Shown here: positions 44,479-52,890 of the stretch, one piece after another
Position numbering within the stretch: the first letter of the stretch is position 1
How the letters are laid out: each line of letters opens with the position of its first letter
Origin: Actinoplanes sp. NBC_00393
Lineage (GTDB): Bacteria; Actinomycetota; Actinomycetes; Mycobacteriales; Micromonosporaceae
Direction of reading: 5' to 3'
DNA: 64,000 bases
Assembly: GCF_036053395.1 (NCBI RefSeq)
Contig: NZ_CP107942.1
Span: 5,422,501 to 5,486,500 of the forward strand
The notes under the pieces: model-generated
What the model saw: the letters and a program-made list of their open reading frames with translations, nothing else
Databases searched by the model: none
What the model was told of the DNA's origin: nothing
Program-made: the position numbers and the translations under genes

Positions 44479-45492
44479 ATGGCCGAAGGCTCCCTACTGC
44501 AACCCGGTGACACGTCGTGGCCGGATGCGCTCGATCGCATCCGGCACGACGTTTACCACCTGCCCGCGTACGTCACCCAGGACGCCCGGCTCTCCGGAGG
44601 CAACCCGGCCGCGTTCCGGTACGACGAAGCGGATCACGTGTTCCTCCTCCCCCTCATCCTCCGCTCCGTCCCACAGACCGGGTTGTGGGACGCCTTCTCC
44701 CCGTACGGCTACCCCGGTCCGGTCAGCGACGTGGCGCCGACCAACCGCGGTTTCTGGGCCCGCGCCGCCCGCGCCATGGTCGAGATGCTGCGCACCCATG
44801 ACGTGATCACCGTGTTCGCCCGGCTGCACCCCCTGCTGCCGGTGCCGCTGCCGTCCCTGGAGAGCGTGGGCACCGTGGTGCATCACGGCGAGACGGTCTC
44901 GATGGATCTCACCCTCTCCCCCGATCAGCTCTGGCAGGAGACCCACCGCAGCCACCGCAACCAGATCAACAAGGCGAAACGGGCCGGTGTGCGGATCGTC
45001 TTCGACGACTGGGCGCTGTTCGACGACTGGATCGCCACGTACCACGCGACCATGCGCCGGGTCGGGGCGACGCAGTTCTACTTCTTCGACCGCGAGCATT
45101 TCCACCGCCTGCGCGAGGCGCTCGGCGACAGCCTGCACCTCGCGGTGGCCGTGTGCGGCGACGAGGTGCTCGGCGGCAACCTCTTCTTCGAGCACGGCGG
45201 GATCATGCACACCCACCTCCAGTCCACTCGGGACGGGCAGATCTTCTGGGCGGACAAACTGCTCTACCACGAGGTACGCCTGTGGGGCCGGGAGCGGGGC
45301 AACGAGATCTACCACATCGGCGGCGGCGTGGGCGGCGCCGACGACTCGCTGTTCCGCTACAAGGCCGCCTTCGCCTCCGGCCGCCAGCCGTTCCACACCT
45401 GGCGCGTCGTCACCGACCCGATCGCCTTCGAGAAACTCGCCGGCGCCCTCACCCCGGACGCCCTGACCGGCCACTTCCCGCCGTACCGCTGA
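44479..45492 (+). CDS. FemAB-like GNAT acyltransferase, copy 2
   Basis: 337 aa from the ATG at 44479 with AAGGGA upstream. Landmarks match copy 1: AFSPYGYPGPVSD, HHGETVSMDLTLS, RSHRNQINKAKRAG and YKAAFASGRQPFHTWRVV. The proteins are related but well diverged, so duplication is old and both are likely functional. It is the last gene of the exopolysaccharide operon and is followed by a palindromic repeat pair. Confidence 0.82.
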   Translation: MAEGSLLQPGDTSWPDALDRIRHDVYHLPAYVTQDARLSGGNPAAFRYDEADHVFLLPLILRSVPQTGLWDAFSPYGYPGPVSDVAPTNRGFWARAARAMVEMLRTHDVITVFARLHPLLPVPLPSLESVGTVVHHGETVSMDLTLSPDQLWQETHRSHRNQINKAKRAGVRIVFDDWALFDDWIATYHATMRRVGATQFYFFDREHFHRLREALGDSLHLAVAVCGDEVLGGNLFFEHGGIMHTHLQSTRDGQIFWADKLLYHEVRLWGRERGNEIYHIGGGVGGADDSLFRYKAAFASGRQPFHTWRVVTDPIAFEKLAGALTPDALTGHFPPYR

Positions 45493-45502
45493 CCCCACCC
45501 CA

Positions 45503-45617
45503 GCTGACCACCAGCGCTGCCTCCCGGCCGTCGAAGCGACACTGGCGGTCAGCCGAGTCTTTCCGGCTGACCGCCAGTGCTGCCTCACGGCCGCTGAGAC
45601 AGCACTGGCGGTCAGCC
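45503..45617. repeat. Palindromic repeat pair (locus B)
   Basis: Two copies of the element seen at 8468-8916, starting 62-63 bp apart. The second is a perfect 18-bp inverted repeat: GGCTGACCGCCAGTGCTG at 45565-45582 and its complement at 45600-45617, with a 17-nt loop. The linker is GAGTCTTTCC. It lies 10 bp after the FemAB stop, so it may also end that transcript. Confidence 0.92.
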
Positions 45618-45639
45618 GTGTCTGGCGGGTCACACTAGG

Positions 45640-45671
45640 TTGAATCTGACACTCGTGTCAGGTTCTACCGT
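45640..45671 (+). promoter_or_regulatory. MerR-type promoter/operator of the flavin oxidoreductase
   Basis: A -35-like TTGAAT (45640-45645) and a -10-like TACCGT (45666-45671) are separated by 20 bp, longer than the usual 17. A perfect palindrome CTGACAC-TC-GTGTCAG (45646-45661) fills the spacer. This is the classical layout for MerR-family activators. No MerR gene is present in the window. Confidence 0.7.
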
Positions 45672-45677
45672 GGGCCC

Positions 45678-46712
45678 ATGACGACGACGACCGGCCTGCT
45701 CGGCCCGCTCACCAGCCCGTACTCCCTGGCCGGCCTCGATCTGCGCACCCGCTTCGTGATGGCGCCGATGACCCGGTTCCGCTCACCCGGCGGCGTGCCG
45801 ACGGCCGACGTGGCGGCCTACTACCGGCGCCGCGCGGAGAGCGGGATCGGGCTGATCGTCACCGAGGGTGTACCGGTCGGGCATCGCAGCGCGACCCACG
45901 AGACGACCGTGCCGCGGATGACCGCCGGAGCGGCCGAGGCCGGCTGGCGGCGGGTGACCAGCGAGGTGCACGAGGCCGGCGGGCGGATCGCCGCGCAGCT
46001 GTGGCACCTGGGCAGCGAGCGGGAACCGGTCGACGGCTACCCGTCGTGGACGCCGGCGACCATGAGCACCGCGAACATCGACGTGATCGTGGGCTCGTTC
46101 GCGGAGTCGGCGCGGGTCGCGGTGCGCGCCGGCTTCGACGCCGTGGAGATCCACGGGGCGCACGGGTACCTGCTCGACGAGTTCCTCTGGCCGCGGACCA
46201 ACCGGCGCACCGACCGTTACGGCGCCGACCGGGCGGCCTTCCCGGCCGAGGTGGTGCGTGCGGTCCGGGCGGAGCTTCCGCAGCAGATGCCCTTGATCGT
46301 ACGGTTCTCGCAGTTCAAAGAACGTGACTACAGCGCCCGCATCGCGTCCTCCCCCACCGAGCTGGCGTCGCTGCTCACCCCGCTCGTGTCAGCCGGCGCC
46401 GACGTCCTGCACGCCTCGCAGCGGCGGTTCTGGGAGCCGGCCTTCGACGGCTCGCCGCTCAACCTGGCCGGCTGGGCCAAGGAGATCACCGGACTGCCGA
46501 CCATCACCGTGGGTTCGGTGGGGCTCAGCCGTACCTTCCCGGTGTCCGCCCAGATGGACCGGCTGGTGGCCGGGCTGACCGGCGGAGAGTACGACCTGGT
46601 CGCGCTCGGCCGGATCCTGCTCGGCAACCCGGACTGGGTGCGCCTCGCCGACGACGGCCGGTTCGACGAGATCCACGACTACCACAAGTCCCATGAGGAC
46701 ACCTACTTCTGA
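45678..46712 (+). CDS. Old Yellow Enzyme family NADH:flavin oxidoreductase
   Basis: 344 aa. FMN TIM-barrel motifs: RFVMAPMTRFRSPGGVPT at the N-terminus, AGFDAVEIHGAHGYLLDEFL with the substrate-binding His/His-type pair region, and ITVGSVGLS plus ALGRILLGNPDW for FMN phosphate. Old Yellow Enzymes reduce activated C=C bonds such as enals, quinones or nitro-compounds using NAD(P)H, and often respond to electrophile stress. A MerR-type promoter lies directly upstream, consistent with that kind of induction. Confidence 0.92.
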   Translation: MTTTTGLLGPLTSPYSLAGLDLRTRFVMAPMTRFRSPGGVPTADVAAYYRRRAESGIGLIVTEGVPVGHRSATHETTVPRMTAGAAEAGWRRVTSEVHEAGGRIAAQLWHLGSEREPVDGYPSWTPATMSTANIDVIVGSFAESARVAVRAGFDAVEIHGAHGYLLDEFLWPRTNRRTDRYGADRAAFPAEVVRAVRAELPQQMPLIVRFSQFKERDYSARIASSPTELASLLTPLVSAGADVLHASQRRFWEPAFDGSPLNLAGWAKEITGLPTITVGSVGLSRTFPVSAQMDRLVAGLTGGEYDLVALGRILLGNPDWVRLADDGRFDEIHDYHKSHEDTYF

Positions 46713-46757
46713 CCGATCAGACCAGCCCGCCGCCCGGCGACCGCTCGTTGGGCAGAC

Positions 46758-47693
46758 ATGACGCTGCTCGACCGAATCCTGACGCACAAGTGGTGGCTCG
46801 GGGTGTCCGGCCTCTTCGCCGTGGTGGCGGTGATCGTCGCGGTCGCGCTGGACGACGAGGAGCCGAAACCGGCCGCTCCGGTCACCGAGGGTTCGACCGT
46901 GCAGGAGGTCGCGGACGGTGACTGCAACGCGCAGGGCTCGGACATCGCCATCACGTGCGTACCGGCGAAACCTGAGCCGACCGCGGAAGGCCTCGAGTTC
47001 TTCCGGCAGACGGTGGAGCCCATCGACGAGGGGGTCAGCGCCTTCGCCCTGCCGGCCGACGCGCCCCTGGAGGACTTCCCGCAGACCGGCAACTCCGGTT
47101 TCTGTTCCGAGGAGCAGGTCGCGTGGCTGCGCCGGCACGGTGACGAAGCCGCCTTCACCAGCATCATCCGGATCCGCAACGCCGGCACCACGGGGGCCAA
47201 CCTGAACCTCTCGGACCTGCGCATCGAGGAGCTGGAGAGCGAGCCGGCCGAGCCGGTCCTCTGGTTCGACTGCCCGAGCGCGGGCAACGACGACGGCGTC
47301 GAGGTCGACATCGATCTCGACCGGCAGGGCGACGTCAAGGTCTGGTACCCGGACCGGGACGAGAGTGTTCCCGGCTCCGCGTTCTCGTTCAGCCTCGCGC
47401 CCGGCGAGGGCGGCTGGCTGCTCACCAACGCGCTGCGGGAGCAGGCCGGCACCAGTTACTCCGGCCGACTGGTGGTGACCGCCCGGTACGGCGACGCCGA
47501 GCAGGACGTGGCGCTGCGCCTGATCGGCGAGGAGGACACCTTCCACCTGCCGGGGGACGGGCATCAGGACACCGCGAAGATCATGGCGTCGGACGATCCC
47601 GCCGCGTACCCGTTCCAGTGCGGCTGGCTCGGCGAGATCGGGGAGTCGGCCGGCTGCACCGTCGAGCAGATCCGGGAACGCCTGCGCGGCTGA
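46758..47693 (+). CDS. Membrane-anchored hypothetical protein
   Basis: 311 aa, not recognised. A single membrane helix lies at ~13-31 (WLGVSGLFAVVAVIVAVAL), placing the remaining ~280 residues outside. That part is acidic, rich in beta-strand patterns, and has about five cysteines (DCNAQGSDIAITC, GFCSEE, FDCPS, QCGWLGE, GCTVE) that may form disulfides. There is no enzymatic motif. It is alone, 45 bp after the Old Yellow Enzyme gene, and may be co-transcribed with it. Confidence 0.7.
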   Translation: MTLLDRILTHKWWLGVSGLFAVVAVIVAVALDDEEPKPAAPVTEGSTVQEVADGDCNAQGSDIAITCVPAKPEPTAEGLEFFRQTVEPIDEGVSAFALPADAPLEDFPQTGNSGFCSEEQVAWLRRHGDEAAFTSIIRIRNAGTTGANLNLSDLRIEELESEPAEPVLWFDCPSAGNDDGVEVDIDLDRQGDVKVWYPDRDESVPGSAFSFSLAPGEGGWLLTNALREQAGTSYSGRLVVTARYGDAEQDVALRLIGEEDTFHLPGDGHQDTAKIMASDDPAAYPFQCGWLGEIGESAGCTVEQIRERLRG

Positions 47694-47698
47694 GCCGG

Positions 47699-47733
47699 GG
47701 GTTGCCGCACCGGATCGGCCGGCGCGGCAACCC
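47699..47733. terminator. Bidirectional terminator hairpin
   Basis: A perfect 10-bp inverted repeat (GGGTTGCCGC / GCGGCAACCC) with a 15-nt loop lies between the convergent stops at 47693 and 47743. Confidence 0.75.
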
Positions 47734-47742
47734 GGATCGGGG

Positions 47743-48990
47743 TCAGTTCGAACGGCCGCGGATGTAGCCGTGCGGGTCGAGCACGTACTTGCGGGCCGCG
47801 CCCTGGTCGAACTCCTGGTAGCCCTGCGGTGCCTGCTCCAGCGGGATCGCCATGGCGTTGACGTTCTTCGCGATCTGCACCCGGTCGTGCAGGATCGCCA
47901 TCATCAGGCCGTGGTTGTACTTCATCACCGGGCACTGGCCGGTGACGAACGAGTGCGACTTCGCCCAGCCCAGGCCGAGCCGCAGGGACAGCGAGCCGAC
48001 CTTCGCGGCCTCGTCCACGCCGCCCGGGTCACCGGTGACATAGAGGCCCGGTACGCCGATCGCGCCCCCGGCCCGGGTCAGGTCCATCAGCGAGTTCAGC
48101 ACCGTCGCGGGCATCTCGGTCTGCGAGTCCCGTCCGTGGCCGCGCGCCTCGAAGCCGACCGCGTCGACCGCCGAATCGACCAGCGGCTGGCCGATCGCCG
48201 GGGCCGCCCGGCCGAGGATCTGCTGCACCTGCTCCGCCGGTTCGCCCTGCGACACGTTGATCGTCTCGCAGCCGAAGCTGCGTGCCTGGGCCAGCCGTTC
48301 GTCGTTGAGGTCACCGACGATGACGACCGCCGCGCCGAGCAGGAACGCCGAGGTGGCCGCAGCCAGGCCGACCGGGCCGGCGCCCGCGATGTAAACCGTG
48401 GATCCCGTGGTAACGCCCGCGCTGACACATCCGTGGTAGCCGGTCGGGAAGATGTCGCTCAGCATGGCCAGGTCGAGAGCCTTCTCGATGGCCTGATCGC
48501 GGTCCGGGAACCGCAGCAGGTTCCAGTCCGCGTACGGCACCAGCACGTACTCGGCCTGTCCGCCTACCCACCCGCCCATGTCGACGTAGCCGTACGCCGA
48601 ACCGGGCCGGTCGGGGTTGACGTTGAGGCAGACGCCGGTCTTGCGCTCCTTGCAGTTGCGGCAACGGCCGCAGGAGATGTTGAAGGGGACCGAGCACACG
48701 TCGCCGACCTTGATGTACTCGACGTCCGAGCCGACGTCGATCACTTCGCCGGTGATCTCGTGCCCGAGCACCAGGCCCTCCGGCGCGGTGGTACGCCCAC
48801 GGACCATGTGCTGGTCGCTGCCGCAGATGTTGCTGGCGACCGTCTTCAGGATCGCCCCGTGCGGCGTCTTACGCCCGACGTTCATCTTGTTGACGCCGGG
48901 TCCGTCCTTCATCTCGTAGGTCGGGTAGTCGAGATCGCGGATCTCGACCCGGCCGGGCCCCTGGTAGACAACGGCTTTGTTGCCTGACAT
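47743..48990 (-). CDS. fdhA: Glutathione-independent formaldehyde dehydrogenase (zinc ADH family)
   Basis: 415 aa from the ATG at 48990. Catalytic zinc region: NICGSDQHMVRGRT and GHEITGEV; structural zinc cysteines CGRCRNCKERKTGVC; NAD site YIAGAGPVGLAAATSAFLLGA with DLNDERLAQARSFGC. The long insertion and ending match the P. putida formaldehyde dehydrogenase group, which keeps tightly bound NAD and dismutates or oxidises aldehydes without a thiol cofactor. Actinobacteria usually use mycothiol for formaldehyde, so the true substrate may be another aldehyde. A much longer frame upstream is an artefact. Confidence 0.9.
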   Translation of the reverse strand: MSGNKAVVYQGPGRVEIRDLDYPTYEMKDGPGVNKMNVGRKTPHGAILKTVASNICGSDQHMVRGRTTAPEGLVLGHEITGEVIDVGSDVEYIKVGDVCSVPFNISCGRCRNCKERKTGVCLNVNPDRPGSAYGYVDMGGWVGGQAEYVLVPYADWNLLRFPDRDQAIEKALDLAMLSDIFPTGYHGCVSAGVTTGSTVYIAGAGPVGLAAATSAFLLGAAVVIVGDLNDERLAQARSFGCETINVSQGEPAEQVQQILGRAAPAIGQPLVDSAVDAVGFEARGHGRDSQTEMPATVLNSLMDLTRAGGAIGVPGLYVTGDPGGVDEAAKVGSLSLRLGLGWAKSHSFVTGQCPVMKYNHGLMMAILHDRVQIAKNVNAMAIPLEQAPQGYQEFDQGAARKYVLDPHGYIRGRSN

Positions 48991-49075
48991 GGTGCGCTCC
49001 CATCCTCGAGCGTTGGAACGAGCCTCCTGGCGCCATGTTTCTCGTGGAGTAGCCGAAACAGAACCGTCGGTAATC

Positions 49076-49092
49076 TCGATAAGCGTCGATAA
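49076..49092. promoter_or_regulatory. Direct repeat TCGATAA in the fdhA / kinase gap
   Basis: Two copies of TCGATAA (49076-49082, 49086-49092) one helical turn (10 bp) apart lie in the 138-bp divergent promoter. They could bind a regulator such as the adjacent LuxR-type protein. This is weak, position-based evidence. Confidence 0.35.
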
Positions 49093-49128
49093 TCCCATTT
49101 CTGGCGGGGTATCTACGCTCCCGGACGG

Positions 49129-50259
49129 ATGACGGGCGCGCCGCGATCCGCCAGAGTGGGTCCCGTGGGCAGGGTGAAGGCGCGTGAACTCGTCGGCGCG
49201 CTCGTGCTGGGCGCGTTCCTGATCGCCTGGAACCATCTGATCGCCGACCGGATGCCCGGCACCCGCGAGACCGACACCGTCGCCGACGTGCTCGTGGCCG
49301 TCGACGCGCTCGCCCTGACCTGGCGGCTGACCGCGCCACGACGGGTGCTCGCCGTCACCACCCTCGTCACCCTGACGTACCTTCTGCTCGGCTTCCCGTA
49401 CGGTCCGGTCTTCCTGCCCTTCGCGATCTCCGTCTACTCCGTCGCGCGATACCTGCCCTGGCGCACCGCGGCTGTCGCCGCCGGACTCGCGATCCCGGTG
49501 CTGGCCCTGCACAACGTCAGCGACGGCGTCTCGCTCGGCGACCTCTCCGGACTGTTCCCGGCGGCGGGCTGGGTGGCCGTACCGTTCACGATCGGCACGC
49601 TGCGCGCTCAGCTCAAGGACAACGTCGCCCGCGACCGCCGGGAAGCGGTCGAACGCGGCATCCAGGAGGAACGCCTCCGGATGGCCCAGGAGGTGCACGA
49701 CATCGTCGGGCACGGCTTGGCCGCCATCAAGATGCAGGCCGACATCGCGCTGCACGTGCTGCACAAGCAGCCGGAGATCGCCCGGCCCACGCTGGAGGCG
49801 GTCAGCACCACCAGCGCCCAGGCCCTCGACGAGCTCCGCAGCACGCTGCGCATGCTCCGCTCCGCCGACGAGTCGAAGGCCTCCACCCCCGGACTCGCCG
49901 ACCTCGACGGCCTCTACCAGCGGATGCGTGACGCGGGGCTTGAGGTCCGGGTCCGCACCGTCGGGGCGCCCGGCACCCTGTCGGCCGAGTCGGACATGAC
50001 CGCGTACCGAATGATCCAGGAATCGCTCACCAACGTGCTGAAACACGCGTACCCGAAAGAGGCTGACATCGTGCTGGAGAACGAGCCCGGCGCCCTGCGC
50101 ATCCGGGTCATCAGCGCCCATCCGGAGACCGCGCCGATGCCCGGCGACGGGCTGGGCATCGCCGGCATGCGCGAGCGCATCGCCGCCCAGGGCGGCAGGT
50201 TCGCCGCCGGGCCGGCGCCCGGGGCACGGTTCGTGGTCGATGCGTGGCTGCCGGCATGA
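49129..50259 (+). CDS. Sensor histidine kinase (HisKA_3)
   Basis: 376 aa. The first ~160 residues contain four or five membrane helices (LVGALVLGAFLIAW ... FLPFAISVYSVARYL). The phospho-acceptor is in RLRMAQEVHDIVGHGLAAIKM, and the ATPase domain has QESLTNVLKHAYP (N box) and GDGLGIAGMRERI (G box). It is the DesK/NarX-like type paired with LuxR regulators. The TGA overlaps the regulator ATG (ATGA). A GTG at 49165 is a possible later start. Confidence 0.9.
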   Translation: MTGAPRSARVGPVGRVKARELVGALVLGAFLIAWNHLIADRMPGTRETDTVADVLVAVDALALTWRLTAPRRVLAVTTLVTLTYLLLGFPYGPVFLPFAISVYSVARYLPWRTAAVAAGLAIPVLALHNVSDGVSLGDLSGLFPAAGWVAVPFTIGTLRAQLKDNVARDRREAVERGIQEERLRMAQEVHDIVGHGLAAIKMQADIALHVLHKQPEIARPTLEAVSTTSAQALDELRSTLRMLRSADESKASTPGLADLDGLYQRMRDAGLEVRVRTVGAPGTLSAESDMTAYRMIQESLTNVLKHAYPKEADIVLENEPGALRIRVISAHPETAPMPGDGLGIAGMRERIAAQGGRFAAGPAPGARFVVDAWLPA

Positions 50260-50900
50260 TCTCGGTGCTGCTCGTCGACGATCAGGATTTGGTACGCCTG
50301 GGGCTGCGCACCCTGCTGTCCAGTGAGGACGGTTTCACCGTCGCGGGTGAGGCCGCGGACGGACTGGCCGCGGTGCAACAGGCGGTGGCGCTGCGGCCGG
50401 ACGTGGTGCTGATGGACGTACGGATGCCCGGCATCGACGGCCTGGAAGCCACCCGCCGGATCGCCTCGCTGACCGGCACCCGGGTGATCATGCTGACCAC
50501 GTTCGAGCGGGACGAGTACGTCTTCGAGGCACTGCGGATCGGGGCCAGCGGCTTCCTGCTCAAGGACACCCCGCCGGTGACGCTGCTGGAGGCGATCCGC
50601 ACGGTCGCTGACGGCGGCGCGCTGCTGTCGCCGTCGGTGACCCGAACCCTGATCCGCGAGTTCGTCACGAACGGGCCACGCCGGCTGGTGCCGCACCCCC
50701 GCCTGGATCAGCTCACCGAACGGGAGCGGGAGGTGGTGGCGCTGGCCGCGGAAGGCCTCACCAACCAGGAGATCGCCGGGCGGCTGGTGGTGAGCCCGGC
50801 TACGGCCCGCACCCACGTCAGCCGCGCCATGATCAAGCTGGGCGCCCGGGACCGGGCCCAGCTGGTCGTCTTCGCCTTCCAGTCCGGCCTGGCCACATAG
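50256..50900 (+). CDS. NarL/FixJ-type response regulator
   Basis: 214 aa from the ATG at 50256, coupled by ATGA to the kinase. Receiver: VDDQDLV, VVLMDVRMPGIDG with the phospho-Asp, and FLLKDTPP. LuxR HTH: LTEREREVVALAAEGLTNQEIAGRL followed by ARTHVSRAMIKL. It is the partner of the 49129-50259 kinase. The target is unknown; the neighbouring fdhA and DoxX-like genes are candidates by proximity only. A palindromic repeat lies 24 bp after the stop. Confidence 0.92.
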   Translation: MISVLLVDDQDLVRLGLRTLLSSEDGFTVAGEAADGLAAVQQAVALRPDVVLMDVRMPGIDGLEATRRIASLTGTRVIMLTTFERDEYVFEALRIGASGFLLKDTPPVTLLEAIRTVADGGALLSPSVTRTLIREFVTNGPRRLVPHPRLDQLTEREREVVALAAEGLTNQEIAGRLVVSPATARTHVSRAMIKLGARDRAQLVVFAFQSGLAT

Positions 50901-50924
50901 CCGCCGCTGAAAGCCCGATCTCTC

Positions 50925-51005
50925 GGCTGACGGCCAGCGTCGTATCCCGGGCGTTGAAGCAGCGCTGGCCGTCAGCCCGGGTCTTCCGGCTGACGGCCAA
51001 CGTTG
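50925..51005. repeat. Palindromic repeat (locus C)
   Basis: The third locus of the element family. One complete copy has a perfect 15-bp inverted repeat (GGCTGACGGCCAGCG at 50925-50939, complement at 50963-50977). A second copy begins 63 bp later at 50988 and is cut short by the 3' end of the convergent DoxX-like gene. The linker GGGTCTTCC matches locus B (GAGTCTTTCC). Confidence 0.9.
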
Positions 51006-51010
51006 TCAGG

Positions 51011-51508
51011 TCAGGGCTTGGAGGCCAGCGCTCGTCCGGCGACCACCATCGCGGCGGCGGCCAGGATGATGTCCTTCAGGATGTACTGGGCCTCCAGCGT
51101 CGGCAGCATCCCGGGGAACATGTCGGCCGGGAAGAGGAACAGCGGCGTCATCATCCCGGCGATCACCGGGAAGAGCAGCAGCGCACCGACCCGCAGGCCG
51201 ATACCGGTGATCAGCGTGAAGCCGATGAACGTCTCCACCACGGCGGTCGCGACCACCGCCGGCGTGCCGGAGATCAGGCCGAAGGTGAGCGCGTCGACCG
51301 TACGCATGACCAGCGCCTCGGCCGGGGAGGCGCCCGGAAAGAACTTCAGCGCGCCGAAACCCAGCAGAACCAGCCCGAGGCTGACCCGCAGCGCCACGGC
51401 GCCGTAGGCGGTGAAGATCGCGGCGGCGCGGTCCTGCCAGGTGCGCGGGACCGACGGCACCGGCGGGGCAGGAACGGTGGCGGGCCGGGTGAGTTCGGTG
51501 ACGGACAT
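51011..51508 (-). CDS. DoxX/DUF417-like membrane protein
   Basis: 165 aa from the ATG at 51508. It has four hydrophobic helices with the DoxX-type opening AYGAVALRVSLGLVLLGFGALKFFPGASPAEA, then ALTFGLISGTPAVVATAVVETFIGFTLI and a final YILKDIILAAAAMVVAGRAL. Such small membrane proteins are common in actinobacteria and are linked to oxidative stress or terminal oxidases, without a proven reaction. It is a single gene, convergent with the response regulator across locus C. Confidence 0.85.
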   Translation of the reverse strand: MSVTELTRPATVPAPPVPSVPRTWQDRAAAIFTAYGAVALRVSLGLVLLGFGALKFFPGASPAEALVMRTVDALTFGLISGTPAVVATAVVETFIGFTLITGIGLRVGALLLFPVIAGMMTPLFLFPADMFPGMLPTLEAQYILKDIILAAAAMVVAGRALASKP

Positions 51509-51673
51509 GGCGGTCGCTCCTTCGAGGTACGGGACGCCTTGTCGCGTCCTGAACCTCACGATCCCGGCATCCGGCCGCCGTCGAATCCGGCCCGGAACGG
51601 CTCCGGCACTGCGTATCCCAGCCGGGTTTCCCCCCGACCCGTACGCCGCAGACCGTACTTTCCCCTACTCGCC

Positions 51674-52096
51674 TCAGGCGGCCATCACTGCGCCGGTGGT
51701 CGGGGCAGGCTCGGCCCGCGCAAGGGCAAGCCGGGTACGAGCCGGCTCCCGTGGAATCGTCGCAGCACCCGCCCCCGCGATCGGCCGCGGACGGCGGGGC
51801 TCAACCCGGCCCGCACTGCCCCCACGCCCCGGATAGATCAGCAGCCCGTTGACCGGGTCAGGCACAGCATCCAGGGCAGCGCGCACGATCGGCAATTCCC
51901 GGTACGACGACCAGCGGTCATCACTGCGGAAACCGATCTCGAACAGGACACCCCAGGAGAACCGATGCCAGCGCCACTCATAGGCGCCGTGCGCGATGGC
52001 GGCCTCAACTAGAACGTTGCCATAGGAGTCCTGCCAGCGCGCCGCGGACAGGTGCGCGCCGTCCAGAACCTCAATCGACCACCATTGCAACTTCAT
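51674..52096 (-). CDS. Hypothetical protein
   Basis: 140 aa, not recognised. The first ~90 residues look like a folded domain (MKLQWWSIEVLDGAHLSAAR ... YEWRWHRFSWGVLFEIGF, then LPIVRAALDAVPDPVNGLLIYPG); the rest is a Pro/Arg/Ala-rich tail. The aromatic content and codon positions support real coding. No transmembrane segment or catalytic motif is seen. It is a single gene with an ~800-bp gene-free region upstream. Confidence 0.65.
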   Translation of the reverse strand: MKLQWWSIEVLDGAHLSAARWQDSYGNVLVEAAIAHGAYEWRWHRFSWGVLFEIGFRSDDRWSSYRELPIVRAALDAVPDPVNGLLIYPGRGGSAGRVEPRRPRPIAGAGAATIPREPARTRLALARAEPAPTTGAVMAA

Positions 52097-52624
52097 GGTG
52101 CCCCGATGCTACTGCGCATCGACAACCATCCTCACCCTTTCCGCGAAGCTCCGCGAAGGTTGGCACCCCTCGTCCGCAGGCAGCCCAAACTCACACCGAC
52201 TCCGCACCCACCCCCGGCTCGCACCACCCGCCGCCCCGACCGATCGCCTCGCCGGCCGGCGCCCCGGAGCGCCCACTTACAGCTCACACCACCCGCGGAC
52301 GCACCCAGGCACGGTGGCGGCATGCGCGGAGCGGTTGGACGAGCAACCAAGATCCTCAACAGCCACCGCGGAATGTGGACTCGAGCCCAAAATCGCCGCA
52401 AGGTCCGGCGCAGGCGTCGTGGTCTCGCCGTCGGTTCGGAGTCGGCGGCTGTCCGCCGCTCGCCTCGATCCCGCGATGTGCCGGGCGGGCCCGCCGGCCG
52501 GGTCGCGGTGCAGGCGCGCACCAGCTTGCGCTTACTTTCGATCCAGCCGGACCCGCAGGCCGGCAGAGCCCGTGCGCGCGGCGGCCTGCGCTTTGCGGCG
52601 GGGAGACCTTCCGGGTAAACGGCC

Positions 52625-52662
52625 ACACCCGCAGTGGGTGTAGGTACACCCGCTGCGGGTGT
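52625..52662. promoter_or_regulatory. Tandem 17-bp palindromes on a 21-bp period
   Basis: ACACCCGCAGTGGGTGT (52625-52641) and ACACCCGCTGCGGGTGT (52646-52662) are separated by AGGT. The second is a perfect palindrome around a central T; the first has six-base arms. A 21-bp period puts both on the same face of the helix, as for a dimeric regulator binding twice, though two small RNA hairpins are also possible. Confidence 0.6.
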
Positions 52663-52736
52663 GCCGGGGTTCGGGAGCTCATCTGTCACCGGAGTCGCCG
52701 CATCTGCTCGCCGGGTGGCACCGAAGGCGGGTTCCC

Positions 52737-52810
52737 GGCCCCGGCCCGGCTCGGCCCGGCTCGGCCCGGCTCGGCCCGGCTCGGCCCGGCTCGGCCCGGC
52801 TCGGCTCGGC
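52737..52810. repeat. 10-bp minisatellite (CGGCCCGGCT)n
   Basis: About seven near-perfect copies of a 10-bp unit CGGCCCGGCT lie downstream of the stop of the NIPA-like gene. The unit length is not a multiple of three, and no gene covers it. Confidence 0.9.
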
Positions 52811-52890
52811 CGGGCCCGGCCTGGCCCGGGGGAGACTTGGCCCGCCTCTGTCCCGCCGGTCGGGCCGCCTCTATGACGAAGCGAACGAGG

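Larger units (their letters stand above)
52097..52890. other. 794-bp region without a supported gene
   Basis: Several overlapping frames on both strands reach 100-220 codons, but all are Pro/Arg/Ala-rich without domain patterns and contradict one another. The region holds a pair of 17-bp palindromes (52625-52662) and a 10-bp minisatellite (52737-52810). It lies between the start of the 140-aa gene and the 3' end of the NIPA-like gene. Confidence 0.65.

Noticed and set aside
47743..50121. 792-codon form of the formaldehyde dehydrogenase
   Set aside because: The additional N-terminal half is antisense to the histidine kinase at 49129-50259; the family start MSGNKAVVYQGPG is at 48990.
52132..52689. 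185-codon minus-strand frame in the 52-kb gap
   Set aside because: Pro/Arg/Ala-rich with no domain pattern, overlaps equally long frames on the other strand and spans the palindrome pair.
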